Positions 1 through 11,100 of a DNA stretch of 64,000 bases are shown one piece after another; within the stretch, counting starts at the first letter, position 1, and every line of letters begins with the position of its first letter. The notes under the pieces are model-generated. The model made no database searches. It had not been told where the DNA came from and was given only the letters and a program-made list of their open reading frames with translations. The DNA is from Pleurodeles waltl (taxonomy: Eukaryota > Chordata > Amphibia > Caudata > Salamandridae): NCBI RefSeq assembly GCF_031143425.1, contig NC_090446.1:1020043066-1020107065 (forward strand). Reading direction: 5' to 3'. The position numbers were made by a program, and so were the translations under genes.

Positions 1-870
1 CGCTGAACAGGGCCCTTCAAGACAAGCACCGCTGAACAGGGACCCGCCGTGACAAGCACCGCTGAACAGGGCCCTTCAAGACAAGCACAGCTGAACAGGG
101 CTCCGCCGTGACAAGCACCGCTGAACAGTGCCCTTCAAGACAAGCACCGCTGAACAGGGCTCCGCCGTGACAAGCACTGCTGAACAGGGCCCTTCAAGAC
201 AAGCACCGCTGAACAGGGCCCGCCGTGACAAGCACCGCTGAACAGGGCCCTTCAAGACAAGCAACGCTGAACAGGGCCCTTCAAGACAAGCACCGCTGAA
301 CAGGGCCCCGCCGTGACAAGCACCGCTCCGCTGGGCCCTTCCTGTCGAGCACCGCTCCGCTGGGCCCTTCATCTCAAGCACCACTCCGCTGGGCAACGCC
401 GTCTCTGAACCGCTCCGCTGGGCCCTTCCTCTCAAGCACCGCTCCGCTGGGCCCTTCATCTCAAGCACCGCTCCGCTGGGCAACGCCGTCTCTGAACCGC
501 TCCGCTGGGCCCTTCCTGTCAAGCACCACTCCACTGGGCCCTTCATCTCAAGCACCGCTCCGCTGGGCCCTTCCTGTCAAGCACCGCTTCGCTGGGCCCA
601 TCATCTCAAGCACCGCTCCGCTGGGCCCTTCATCTCAAGCACCGCTCGGCTGGGCCCTTCATCTCAAGCACCGCTCCGCTGGTCACCGCCGTCTCTGAAC
701 CGCTCCGCTGGGCCCTTCATCTCAAGCACCGCTCCGCTGGGCCCTTCATCTCAAGCACCGCTCCGCTGGGCACCGCTGGGCACCGCTGTCTCTGAACCGC
801 TCCGCTGGGCCCTTCCTCTCAAGCACCGCTCCGCTGGGTCCTTCATCGCAAGCACCGCTGGCCCATTGGC
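1..870. repeat. 29-30 bp tandem repeat array
   Basis: A continuous array of a 29-30 bp unit. In 1-326 the unit is built on CGCTGAACAGGGC followed by CCTTCAAGACAAG or a CCGCCGTGACAAG variant. From 327 to 870 it shifts to a related CGCTCCGCTGGGC type ending in TTCATCTCAAGCAC. The same unit occurs in Harbinger B at 57524-57770, where it is organised as an 87-bp (3 x 29) higher-order repeat. It lies in the nuclease intron and downstream of the plus-strand Myb-like gene. Reading frames through it are by-products of a stop-poor repeat. Confidence 0.9.
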
Positions 871-889
871 AGGCCCGGATCTGTGTCGG

Positions 890-1198
890 GCAGGGCTTCA
901 CGAAGCACTCTGGGCACCATGCCTCCTCCCGAACCAGTGGAGTCTGTAATCCACTTGATGGACTGTGGCTTTGCACTCCCCAGGATGGATCAGTGGGCAA
1001 CCCACCCACTGTAGAGACTTGTGAGACTGTGGCTTTGCACTCCCCAGGATGGTACAGTGGGCAACCCACCCACTGTAGAGACTTGTAGGACTGTGGCTTT
1101 GCACTCCCCAGGATGGTACAGTGGGCAACCCACCCACTGTAGAGACTTGTGAGACTGTGGCTTTGCACTCCCCAGGATGGTACAGTGGGCATGGAGGC
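890..1198. repeat. 64-bp tandem repeats (four copies) plus one 74-bp unit remnant
   Basis: GACTGTGGCTTTGCACTCCC recurs at 961, 1025, 1089 and 1153, giving an exact 64-bp period. Positions 890-950 contain one degenerate copy of the 74-bp unit (AAGCACTCTGGGCACC) that is tandemly amplified in element B at 57826-58250. Element B has seven copies of the 64-bp unit, so copy number differs between sister elements. Confidence 0.9.
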
Positions 1199-1674
1199 CC
1201 CTCGTGGATCTGGCGTCGTGGACTCAATTGGCTGAGGTGCCCCCCCTTCCCTTCCCCCCGAGGTGCCTGTAGTTTTACTATCTGATGCCCCTGCAGTGTT
1301 CTCTCCAATGGAATCGGGTCTCGTGTGTGGGCTTTGCCCATGTGTTTAGGCCCATTGGCCCACGAACAATGGATGATAGACAATATGGACCGGACTTTTG
1401 ACCTATGTATATATTGTTGATGATGTAATATATTTTATTTATATTTTTCATAAATTCACTTAACTTCAAATATGCTATAATATACTTCAATTTTAATGAT
1501 CATTTTATTTTGTCTTTGCATTCTTCCGGGGGTTTTGGGGGGTGTCACTCTGAGTTGTTGCTCTGCATTGATGTGTGTGTTGTAGTGGGTGAGGGTGGGG
1601 GTGGGTGTGTGGCGTATGTGTGTCCCCGTAATTTTTTGCCTCCCCCTCCCCTGTGTCGTAGGTGCAGGACTCAC

Positions 1675-1757
1675 CGTTGTCGTCTGCGCCGGCGTTCGTG
1701 CTCCTGGTAGAGTAGCAGGAAGACAATGGCTGGGAGGATGTGTAGTTCCGGTTCCAT
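1675..1757 (-). pseudogene. Harbinger nuclease exon 1, element A
   Basis: A short minus-strand exon of 83 nt that starts at ATG and encodes MEPELHILPAIVFLLLYQ, followed by an Arg-rich end (about 27 residues). It ends in phase 2 at a consensus splice donor (GTGAGT, plus-strand 1669-1674). The same 83-nt exon with the same donor phase occurs in elements C (29851-29933) and B (59140-59222). That conservation of length, start, hydrophobic stretch and donor is why I call it an exon. The catalytic exon of this copy lies outside the window. Confidence 0.65.
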
Positions 1758-2239
1758 GCTGTCCAGATTCCTCGTGGAGTGTGTGGAGGTGAGCGTTTTC
1801 CGTTAGGAAAGTCTGTTTCCGCCGTGCTTTTATCGGCGGGGCAACCGCCCCGGAAAAGGTGGCGGATTGGTGGGTCGTGATAGTGTGGGCGGTACATTGT
1901 CTCCTGCCTGTCTGTTGGCGGTGACCGCCGAGCTGTTTGTTTGTACCGCCGTGGCGGTCGGAGTGTTAAAGTGGCGGGCGGTGTTGGCGGTTCTCGCCAG
2001 GGTCGGAATTCCATTTTTTGGACCGCCAGCCCATTGGCGGGTTGGCCGCCGCTTTAACACCGACCGCCAGGGTTGGAATGACCCCCTATATGTGCAACCT
2101 GAGCATCAGTCTAATGACATACTCTCACATATGACTTCAACATAACAATCATCACATTCTATCTCTGTGGGACTTGAATATTACTATAATCACACACTAC
2201 CTCTGTGGGGACTTGACCATAAATATGATCACACACTAT

Positions 2240-2738
2240 GGGGGTCATTACGAGTGTGGCGGATGGAAAACTCTGCCCACTAAACTCCTGACAGGGTGAC
2301 CACTGCTGGCCTAGTGGGAAACAGGCTACAGCATTGTCTCTGGCTTGTACTTGAACTGACGGCAATACTGTAGCCTGCAGGGTGCACAGGCACCCTCGCA
2401 ATGTGCAAAGCAGACAGTGAGCCAACAGCCTGGGCAGAGGAGGGGTCCTCTGTGCCCCCCGTACCTCTTTTCCACCAGCCTTTTCATGGCGGTGTTACCG
2501 CCATGAAAAGGCTAGTGGAGAATGAGGTTGTACTCCTCACCTTGAAGCTCTTCCTTGGTGGATTAGGATCTCTGCCACCTCTAGACCACTGGGATCCAAG
2601 ATCCTGGCAGAATTGGCAGTTCCCTGGCGGTCCAACCAACAGCGTTGTATGTGGAAGTCGGAACTCCGCATTGGCAGCTGCCCAGACCGCCACCATGAGT
2701 GTTGCAGTTTACAGACCGCCATACTTGTAATGACCCCC
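2240..2738. mobile_element. Harbinger MITE (499 bp)
   Basis: It starts GGGGGTCATTACGAG and ends TTGTAATGACCCCC, sharing the termini of Harbinger element B. It is flanked on both sides by TAT (2237-2239 and 2739-2741), a 3-bp target duplication as expected for PIF/Harbinger. The interior has no coding capacity I can support and contains inverted GGCGGT/ACCGCC motifs. It sits in the 39-bp minisatellite. Confidence 0.9.
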
Positions 2739-2959
2739 TATGTCTCTGGGGGCAGGAGAATGACTATAATTAAATGCTATCTCCGTGGGGACTTGGGCAT
2801 CAATATATTCACACATTATCTCTGTGGGGACCTGGGCATCAATATAATCACACACTATCTCTATGGAGACCTGGGCTTCAATATAATCACACACTATCTC
2901 TGTGGGGACCGGAGTTCAATATAATCACACACTAGCTCCGGGGGACCTGAACATGACCA

Positions 2960-5881
2960 TGTAGGAGGCTGGCCTGGCTTGTAGTGGGTACCAAGGGGTA
3001 CTTACACTCTGTACCAGGTCCAGTTGTCTCTTATTAGTGTAGAAGAGGTGTCTAGCAGCTTAGGCTGATAGAAAAGGTAGCTAGCAGAGCAGCTTAGGCT
3101 GAACTAGGAGACATGCAAAGCTCTTACTATACCACTGGTGTCATATGCACAATATCATAAGAAAACACAATACACAGATATACTAAAAATAAAGGTACTT
3201 TATTTTTATGACAATATGCCAAAAGTATCTCAGTGAGTACCCTCAGTATGAGGATGCCAAATATACACAAGATATATGTACACAATACCAAAAAATATGC
3301 AGTAATAGCAAAAGGAAGTAATGCAAGCAGTGTAAAATTACAATGTATTGCAATAGGAGCACATAGGTATAGGGGCAACACAAACCATATACTCCAAAAG
3401 TAGAATGCGAATAACGTATGGACCCCAAACCTATGTGAGCTTGTAGAGGGTCGCTGGGACTGTAAAATAGCCCATCCCAAGACCCTGAAAAGTAGGTGTA
3501 AAGTGCACCTATATTCCCCAGAGAGCACAGAAGTCGTGATAGGGGAATTCTGCAAGAAAGAACACCAGCAACGCAACCAAAGTGGATTTCCCGACGAGAG
3601 TAACTGTGAAACAAGGGGACCAAGTCCAAGAGTCGCGACAAAGTCGAGCTTGGCCAGATGCCCAGGAAATGCCAGCTGAGGGTGCAAAGAAGCTGCAACT
3701 GGATGGTAGAAGCTGTGGATTCTGCAAGAACGAAGAGGGCTAGAAACTTCCCCTTTGGAGGATGGATGTCCCACGTTGTGTAGAAGCTTGCAGAGGTGTT
3801 CCCACGCATAAAGACCGCAAATAAGCCTTGCTAGCTACAAGGGTCGCGGTTAGGGTTTTTGGATGCTGCTGTGGCCCAGGAGGGACCAGGATGTCGCCAA
3901 TTGCGTGAGGAGACAGAGGGGGCGCCCAGCAAGACAGGGAGTCCTCACAGAAGCAGGCAGCACCCGCAGAAGTGCCGTAACAGGCACTATGAAGAGGAGT
4001 GAACCGGAGCTCACCCGAAGTCACAAAAGAAGATCCCACGACGCCGGAGGACAACTCAGGAGGTTGTGCACTGCAGGTTAGAGTGTCGGGGACCCAGGCT
4101 TGGCTGTGCAAAAAGGAAATCCTGGAAGAGTGCACAGGAGCCGGAGCAGCTGCAAATCACGCAGTACCCAGCAATACAGTCTAGCGTGGCGAGGCAAGGA
4201 CCTACCTCCACCAAACTTGGACTGAAGAGTCACTGGACTGTGGGAGTCACTTGGACAGAGTTGCTGAGTTCCAGGGACCACGCTCGTCGTGCTGAGAGGG
4301 GACCCAGAGGAACGGTGATGCAGTCTTTTGTTGCCTGCTGTTGCAGGGGGAAGATTCCGTCGACCCACGGGAGATTTCTTCGGAGCTTCTAGTGCAGAGA
4401 GGAGGCAGACTACCCCCACAGCATGCACCACCAGGAAAACAGTCGAGAAGGCGGCAGGATCAGCGATACAAGGTTGCAGTAGTCGTCTTTGCAACTTTGC
4501 TGCGGTTTTGCAGGAGTCCTGAGCAGTCAGCGGTCGATTCCTTGGCAGAAGGTGAAGAGAGAGATGCAGAGGAACTCTGATGACCCCTGGCATTCGTTAT
4601 CTAAAGAATTCCCCAAAGCAGAGACCCTAAATAGCCAGAAAAGGAGGTCTGGCTACCTAGGAAGGAGGATAGGCTAGCAACACAGGTAAGAACCTATCAG
4701 GAGGAGTCTCTAACCTCTGTTTCCAAGATGGCAGAGGTCTGGAGCACACTGGAGGAGCTCTGGGCACCTCCCCTGGGAGGTGCAGGTCAGGGGAGTGGTC
4801 ACTCCCCTTTCCTTTGTCCAGTTTCGTGCCAGAGCAGGGCTGGGGGATCCCTGAACCGGTGCAGACTGGCTTATGCAGAGATGGGCACCATCTGTGCCCA
4901 TCAAAGCATTTCCAGAGGCTGGGGGAGGCTACTCCTCCCCAGCCCTGACACCTTTTTCCATAGGGAGAGGGTGTAACACCCTTTCTCTGAGGAAGTCCTT
5001 TGTTCTGCCTTCCTGGGCCAAGCCTGGCTGGACCCCAGGAGGGCAGAAACCTGTCTGAGGGGTTGGCAGCAGCAGCAGCTGCAGTGAAACCCCGGGAAAG
5101 GTAGTTTGGCAGTACCTGGGTCTGTGCTAGAGACCCGGGGGGATCATGGAATTGTCTTCCCAATGCCAGGGTGGCATTGGGGTGACAATTCCATGATCTT
5201 AGACATGTTACACGGCCATGTTCGGAGTTACCATTGTGACGCTATACATAGGTAGTGACCTATGTATAGTGCACGCGTGTAATGGTGTCCCCGCACTCAC
5301 AAAGTCCGGGGAATTTGCCCTGAACGATGTGGCGGCACCTTGGCTAGTGCCAGGGTGCCGACACACTAAGTAACTTGGCACCCAACCTTCACCAGGTGAA
5401 GGTTAGACATATAGGTGACTTATAAGTTACTTAAGTGCAGTGTAAAATGGCTGTGAAATAATGTGGGCATTATTTCACTCAGGCTGCAGTGGCAGGCCTG
5501 TGTAAGAATTGTCAGAGCTCCCTATGGGTGGCAAAAGAAATGCTGCAGCCCATAGGGATCTCCTGGAACACCAATACCCTGGGTACCTCAGTACCATATA
5601 CTAGGGAATTTTAAGGGTGTTCCAGTATGCCAAAGTGAATTTTTGAAATTGGTCACTAACCTGTTAGGGACAAATTAGAAAGCAGAGAGAGCATAACCAC
5701 TGAGGTTCTGGTTAGCAGAGCCTCAGTGAGACAGTTAGTCATCACATTGGGAACACATACAGGGCACACTTATGAGCACTGGCGCCCTGCCTGGCAGGGT
5801 CCCAGTGACACATACACTAAAACAACATATATACAGTGAAATATGGGGGTAACATGCCAGGCAAGATGGTACTTTCCTACA
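2960..5881 (-). mobile_element. Solo LTR of the Gmr1-like gypsy family (2.9 kb)
   Basis: Read on the plus strand it starts TGTAGGAGGCTGGCCTGG and ends GGTACTTTCCTACA. GACCA flanks it on both sides (2955-2959 and 5882-5886), a 5-bp target duplication. The same sequence forms the LTRs of gypsy copies 1 and 2, so this is a solo LTR left by LTR-LTR recombination, sense on the minus strand. It contains the conserved TAAATA box (plus-strand 4628-4633) and a poly(A) signal near its sense 3' end (AATAAA read on minus, around 3200). Long reading frames in it are not shared intact between copies. Confidence 0.9.
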
Positions 5882-5940
5882 GACCATCATCACAAACTTT
5901 CTTTGCCAGCTCTGGAACATTACTATAATCACATATTTGG

Positions 5941-6440
5941 GAACTCTTATTGCACAGCCATATGAAGAAGAGGATGCCTATTGGTAAAGGTAATAAAAAA
6001 GAACCAGGGAATCTCAGCGTGGATTTCTCATTTGACCACATTGTAGGATCTTTAGCATCTACATTAATGTAACGATGTGTTGTTTCCTTATTCCTTAAAG
6101 TGTGTGAGCACTTAGCAATAGGTTAAATATGCACTCAATGTGCTGTTGTTTTCTCCTGAGAAATGCATTATCATTAAAATCCAATTTATGTGTGTCCCTA
6201 AAACACATTATATTGTGCCTACATGACTAAACTATCATGTAATTTAAGAATAGCATTGAAAAATAGCATTTAGCAATTTGTTCATGACTGTATTCAATCA
6301 CAAATAAAAAGTTTGGAAGATGTCCTCACAAGACTAGTAACACATGTTCAAGTCCCCAAGAGGATTGTTCTGAGATGAAATAAACCTATATTTGCACATT
6401 TGAAGCAGGATCCTGTATCTTGGTTTTTTATATTTTAAGA
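5941..6440. other. Unassigned AT-rich stretch
   Basis: About 500 bp of AT-rich sequence between the minisatellite remnant and a truncated MITE. I see no open frame, terminal repeat or recognisable element. Confidence 0.4.
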
Positions 6441-6974
6441 CCATTAGGAAAGGTTACCGCCTCCCGCAAAGCTGTAACCGCTGGGTGGCCGCCAATGCAG
6501 CCGCACTCCCGCGGTGCCCATTTGGACATCCCCGCTGGGCCGGCGGGCGGAAACCAAGTTGTGGGCCGCAACATGGGAGCTGGCTCCAAATGGAGCCGGC
6601 GGTGTTGCGGCCGTGCGACGGGTGCAGTAGCACCCGTCGCGCTTTATACTGTCTGCATAGCAGACAGTGAAAAGCCGAATGGGGCCCTGTTAGGGGGCCC
6701 CTGCACTGCCCATGCCAATGGCATGGGCAGTGCAGGGGCCCCCAGGGGCCCCACGACTCCCCTTACCGCCAGCCTCTTCCTGGTGGTGCAAACCGCCAGG
6801 TAGGGGAGTCATAATCCCCAGGGCAGCGCTGCCCTGGCGGATTATCACCGCCGGGGCTAAAATGGCAGGAAACCGCCGGCCTCGGCGGTGCGACCGCGGC
6901 GCTACCGCCGTGGTCCAAATACGCCGGGAGGCACCGTCAGCCTGTCTTTGACCGCCAGGGTCATAATGACCCCC
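6440..6974. mobile_element. Harbinger MITE, left end lost
   Basis: The right end GGTCATAATGACCCCC is the family terminus, followed by ATA. The left terminus is not visible and the element fades into AT-rich sequence near 6440, so the boundary is approximate. The interior is very GC-rich and shares blocks with the MITE at 9452-10068, including a perfect 24-bp hairpin with a 3-nt loop (arms 6693-6716 and 6720-6743). Confidence 0.75.
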
Positions 6975-6997
6975 ATAGTCCCCACAAGAATGGTAAT

Positions 6998-6999
<2 letters not shown>

Positions 7000-7039
<40 letters not shown>

Positions 7040-7040
7040 C
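7000..7040. repeat. (TG)n/(AG)n microsatellite
   Basis: An uninterrupted TG run from about 7000 to 7028, followed directly by AG dinucleotides to about 7040. Confidence 0.95.
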
Positions 7041-7796
7041 CTCTCAGGGGGCAGGTAGCTCAACTGTGATCCTTATATTCTGACTCTAACATTTGGCTAT
7101 CCTCGGATAATTGTAGTCTTTTCTTGACAGTGATATAGTGTGAGCATTCAACAATTTGGCCAGTTGTGTAGTGGCGTAGAAGTTGCCCTTCCCTGATTTA
7201 GTGATACAATCTTAACAAACGTTTGATGAAAATTACACATGTTATGGTTGGGGACCAAGCATGTATTTACTATTTACTAAAAGTTTGAATCCAGCATTTC
7301 ATGACAAAAGTGCATTCTTTTACATGAAAATTGAAAATTTCTGTTGGGGAAATATAGTCCATTTCTAAAAAAAACTTGTAACTTTTCTATTTCCCAATAA
7401 AATGTGTAAATTCCCAGGAAGTAGCAGACTCTTATTTAATGTGTATTAAGGATGTCTACTGCAAATTTTGGTTGCTTGGTACAAGTGGGTACTCACTATG
7501 ACAGCGTGGTTTCATTACGTGTGGAGGTATTTCATCAACTATACCGGTAAGGAGGTCCCTGATATCCCTACTGCTGTCTGGAGCCTGAACATGTGGGACA
7601 ACCAGTATGTCTGCTGTATGTTCCTTGAAGCTCAGTGTAATTGAGAATTATTCTAACTCTGCTGTCTACAATCCATAATTATGAAATTTATGTATCTTTT
7701 GATGTTATTATCCTACCACTTCACAGTAGATTTTCAGTCATAACATCTGACTGAGAATCTACTGGAAAGCAACACTATGAAAACGTAAAGTGAAGA
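7041..7796. other. Unassigned AT-rich stretch
   Basis: AT-rich sequence with no frame or repeat signature that I recognise. It may be old, non-repetitive intergenic DNA. Confidence 0.4.
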
Positions 7797-8186
7797 CTAG
7801 ATACCATATACATTTTGAAAAATTATAGATAGTTTGAAATACCAGGAGCAGCTTATTTTAGCTCTGTGTAATTCATATAGCTGTATTGGCAAGTACGAGA
7901 AGAAATTATGTTGAAGAAAATCCAGTGTTTCCCACAATCTTTTCAAAACTTCAGGAGATGCATGAGCCCCACCACCCATGGCTAAAGTAAGGTTTTCCTG
8001 GCACACAACAGTATTGTAAAATTTCATCATTGCCTCTTTGGCTTTGGTTTGTAGCCTATTTTGTGAACATTGTGCAGTCAATGCACAATTTGGCCTACTT
8101 TCCCAAAGTAAGTAGGGCTCTCTGTCTTCGGTCAGTCTGTTGGACTGTTGGATTTCAGGGTGGTATTTAGTGCCTACTGCCACCAA
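7797..8186 (-). pseudogene. Possible decayed Myb/SANT-like protein fragment
   Basis: A 129-codon minus-strand frame. It has a basic stretch (QTKAKEAMMKF) followed by a Gly-Gly-Gly linker and a Leu-rich segment. That resembles the third helix and downstream TGGG-P-E linker of the Myb/SANT-like proteins of Harbinger elements, including the one at 48435 in this window. The upstream part does not align convincingly, so either a frame change or chance is possible. No terminal repeats were found around it. Function is not assigned with any certainty. Confidence 0.3.
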
Positions 8187-8308
8187 ACAACAACAGTCTC
8201 TCTCACTCTCTCTCTCACACCATCTCTTTCGCTCTGTTTTTCTCAGTATACTGCCAATAAGGTGGACACCCTAGAGCATATAGTCAATTGATGTGTAACT
8301 ACCAGACC

Positions 8309-8820
8309 TGGCATCCTTGACATGGTTTCTCCTAAGTTTAGACCTCCTACTTTTGCTGACTTTGTTTTTGTTGGGCTTAGGATTTTGTGCACTTTACCAC
8401 TGCTGACCAGTGCTAAAGTGCTTGTGCTGTTTCCCTAAACCTAAAATGTGGTTATAATGGTTCATTCACAATTGGCATATTTGATTTACTTATAAGTCCC
8501 TAGTAAAGTGAACTATATGTGCCCAGGACCTATAGATTATATGCTAGTAGTGGGCCTGCAGCACTGACTGTGCCACCCACTTGAGTAGCTCTTCAAACAT
8601 GTTTCAGGCCTGCCATTGCAGAGTCTGTAAGTGCAATTTCAAACTGACATTTTGCACTGATCTCCGGGTCACATGAGACTCATAAACGACACAGCTTATT
8701 TGAAGGCACCCGTCACTTCTACTTTTTTTATGGGGCACATACATGGTGGCACCTTTAAGAGAGGACATGGATTTGTTGAGCAGGGTAATACTTTGATTCA
8801 TCACTTCACATTTCAAAGGG
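8309..8820 (+). mobile_element. Fragment of LTR family 2
   Basis: Blocks such as GCACTTTACCACTGCTGACC, TTATAAGTCCCTAGTAAAGT and GTGCCCAGGACC match, in the same order, the reverse complement of the solo LTR at 33255-35440. No intact terminus or target duplication is visible, so this is a diverged fragment in plus orientation. Confidence 0.6.
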
Positions 8821-9451
8821 CAGCATGTTGTTATTTGCTTGGTATTTAGTTCAAATTTCCTAGTTGTTTATAGATTTGAGCCTCACTTGCGTTAGTGCAG
8901 CACTTCATAAAATGCTAACAGTTCTGTGCACATGTGCTGGTTAGAGCACATCGGAGCAGTGCATGTGATTTTGGATCTGGTCAGTACTCCACACAAGTCC
9001 AAGAGGTTAACCTTTTCCTCATTTTTCTGTGTTCTCCTGGTTCACATGCCACTTCACTCTTTGAAAACTTTTGTTCTTTGTTTTTTAGTTTTTGTACAGC
9101 ATTCCCATTAAAATGACACCATCAAATGGATAACTTCAGGCCATGTTGATAGCTTTTAGTTGATTCAATAAGTCTAACTGCATTGTCGTTTCATTGAACG
9201 TTTTTGATAGATTATTGTTTTTAACACTCCACTCATGGAATATCATGAGAATATTTTGTGTTAACATGGTTTAACTTGGCCGGGTGATCAAATACTTCCT
9301 TTACAAGGTGCACAGAATATTTATTATTGATACACTCGGTGTGGACTCTTCCAATGAGCAGTTCACTTGAGCATGAAGATCCAGGAGTTGTGCCTACGTG
9401 TTGCATGTTATATGGTGTCATAGTCACAGTGTTCCCCTACTTACTTACATA
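8821..9451. other. Unassigned stretch
   Basis: No terminal repeats, coding frame or tandem structure that I can support. It may contain more of the diverged LTR fragment to its left. Confidence 0.35.
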
Positions 9452-10068
9452 GGCCCTCATTCTGACTTTGGCGGGCGGCAGTCGCCGCCCGCCAAAATCA
9501 GGCCGCCGAAAGACCGCTCCGCGGTCAAAAGACCGCGGCGGTAATTCTGGCTTTCCAGCTGGGCCGGCGGGCGACCGCCAAAGCAGCACCCGCCGGCCCA
9601 GCGGGAAAGGCCCTGCAACAATGAAGCCGGCTCCGAATGGAGCCGGCGGAGTTGCAGGGGTGCGACGGGTGCAGTTGCACCTGTCACGATTTTCACTGTC
9701 TGCAATGCAGACAGTGAAAATCTTTATGGGGCCCTGTTAGGGGGCCCCTGCACTGCCCATGCCAGTGGCATGGGCAGTGCAGGGGCCCCCAGGGGCCCCA
9801 CGACACCCGTTCCCGCCATCCTGTTCCTGGCGGTAAAAACCGCCAGAAACAGGATGGCGGGAAGGGGGTCTGAATCTCCATGGCGGCGCTGCTTGCAGCG
9901 CCGCCATGGAGATTCAGCCCATGCAGGGGAAATCCGGCGGGAAACCGCTGGATTCCCTTTTCTGACCGCGGCATCAGAATGGGCTGGGAAGCACAGCCAG
10001 CCTGTTGGCAGTGCTTCCGTGGTCCCCGGCCCTGGCGGTCTTGGACCGCCAGGGTCGGAATGACCCCC
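9452..10068. mobile_element. Harbinger MITE (617 bp)
   Basis: It starts GGCCCTCATTCTGAC and ends GTCGGAATGACCCCC. ATA flanks it on both sides (9449-9451 and 10069-10071). The GC-rich interior contains repeated GGCGGG/CCCGCC blocks and the same perfect 24-bp hairpin found at 6693-6743 (here arms 9740-9763 and 9767-9790). There is no supported protein. Confidence 0.9.
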
Positions 10069-11100
10069 ATAGTGTCCTGGTCAGACCTTTCTATCTCTTA
10101 TCTCTACTTTTCAGTTGCCCCTGATGAACGGTTTTCCTGAAATGCATTAGGTTTTGGACATGACTATTTAAATAAGAAGATTTTCACATTATCCGTCTGT
10201 TTTTGCAAATATGGAGCAACATTCTGTCCTTACTTAGACTACTTATAACATCTACTTCTTCACTAAAGCAACTCAAGTACTGAAAAACATCAATCTCATC
10301 TTAATAAACTGTCTAATCATTGTTGATGTAGTCTATATTAGAAGCCTATGGGCCCTAAGGTTGTGCACTTTGGGTCTGATCTACATTTGGTGACCAGCCA
10401 TTTGCCAATATTTCTCACAAGCATTGGGCAGAGTTCACACCATTGTTGCACACTAAATATTTGTTGATGTCACAACCATTGTTGGTTGCATGATTACTAT
10501 ATGTTTGCATTGTAAGTGCATTCTAACACGTCTGTTAATGAAGTAAACCTTTTTCAGGCCCAAAGCTTCCTTTTTAATACTTATTAGTCACCTCTAAGGT
10601 ACGACCTAGGCAGCCACATAGGCAGGGTGCAGTGTATTTAAAAGGTTGGGTGCGTACTTTCAAGTTGTACATGTCCTGGTGGTGAAAAACTCTTCACTCT
10701 TAAATTAGTTTTTCACCACTCAAAGGCCTAGTTCTCCCTTAGGTTAACATTAGGATTACCTTATTACATCTTATAGGTGTAATTCACAAACTGAAATAGA
10801 TCGACTTTTCATGTTTGTTGTCTCTCAAATCACAATTTGAAATCCTAACTTATGGTGATGTCAGATTTAAATTGCATTTCTCAAAATGTAAGTTTTAGAA
10901 AGTTGCCATTTTCTTGCTTAGCCATTTGGTACCTGCTGCCTGTCTGTGATCACGTCTGGGGTGGGGAACAGCTGGGCTTTGTATTCCCTCTAGACAGCCA
11001 CACACAAAGGGAGCTTAGCTGTGACTTAGTTATTATTATTATTGAAATAGATAAAGTGCACAGCTACCTCAATCGGGTTTCCTGTCACTACAAAATCAGG
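10069..11100 (+). mobile_element. Probable diverged LTR sequence
   Basis: Between about 10550 and 10965, blocks such as GGTGAAAAACTC, TTTTTCACCACTCAAAGGCC and GGTTAACATTAGG resemble the family 2 LTR in opposite orientation (compare 34870-34980). No ends are visible. 10069-10550 holds nothing I recognise except a degenerate hammerhead-like string near 10117. Confidence 0.35.

Larger units (their letters stand above)
1..2086 (+). mobile_element. Harbinger element A, right-end portion
   Basis: This is the right part of a PIF/Harbinger DNA transposon whose left part lies outside the window. It matches the right end of element B (57480-59549) in order: 29-bp repeats, a remnant of the 74-bp repeat, 64-bp repeats, nuclease exon 1, then a subterminal zone rich in GGCGG/CCGCC. 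It ends in GGAATGACCCCC, the inverse of the GGGGGTCATTAC terminus of element B, and is followed by TATA. The orientation is the same as B. Confidence 0.8.
2100..5940. repeat. 39-bp minisatellite, split by two insertions
   Basis: Units of about 39 bp built on TATCTCTGTGGGGACCTGGG and TATAATCACACAC. They occur in 2100-2239, 2745-2958 and, degenerate, 5882-5940. Repeats are clearest at 2770-2935. The array is interrupted by a Harbinger MITE (2240-2738) and by a solo LTR (2960-5881). Both insertions have clean target duplications, so the array predates them. Confidence 0.75.

Noticed and set aside
76..555. A 159-codon repetitive minus-strand frame
   Set aside because: It is the translation of the 29-bp satellite in element A, with no domain or splice context.
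1..870. CRISPR-like array
   Set aside because: Repeats are contiguous with no unique spacers, and the context is a eukaryotic transposon.
3127..3774. A 215-codon frame in the sense direction of the solo LTR
   Set aside because: Related LTRs break it by frame shifts at different places and it spans the likely poly(A) region. There is no evidence of coding.
4078..4593. A 171-codon frame in the solo LTR
   Set aside because: It has no homology and is interrupted in the other LTR copies (for example 45753-46193 is shifted and shortened).
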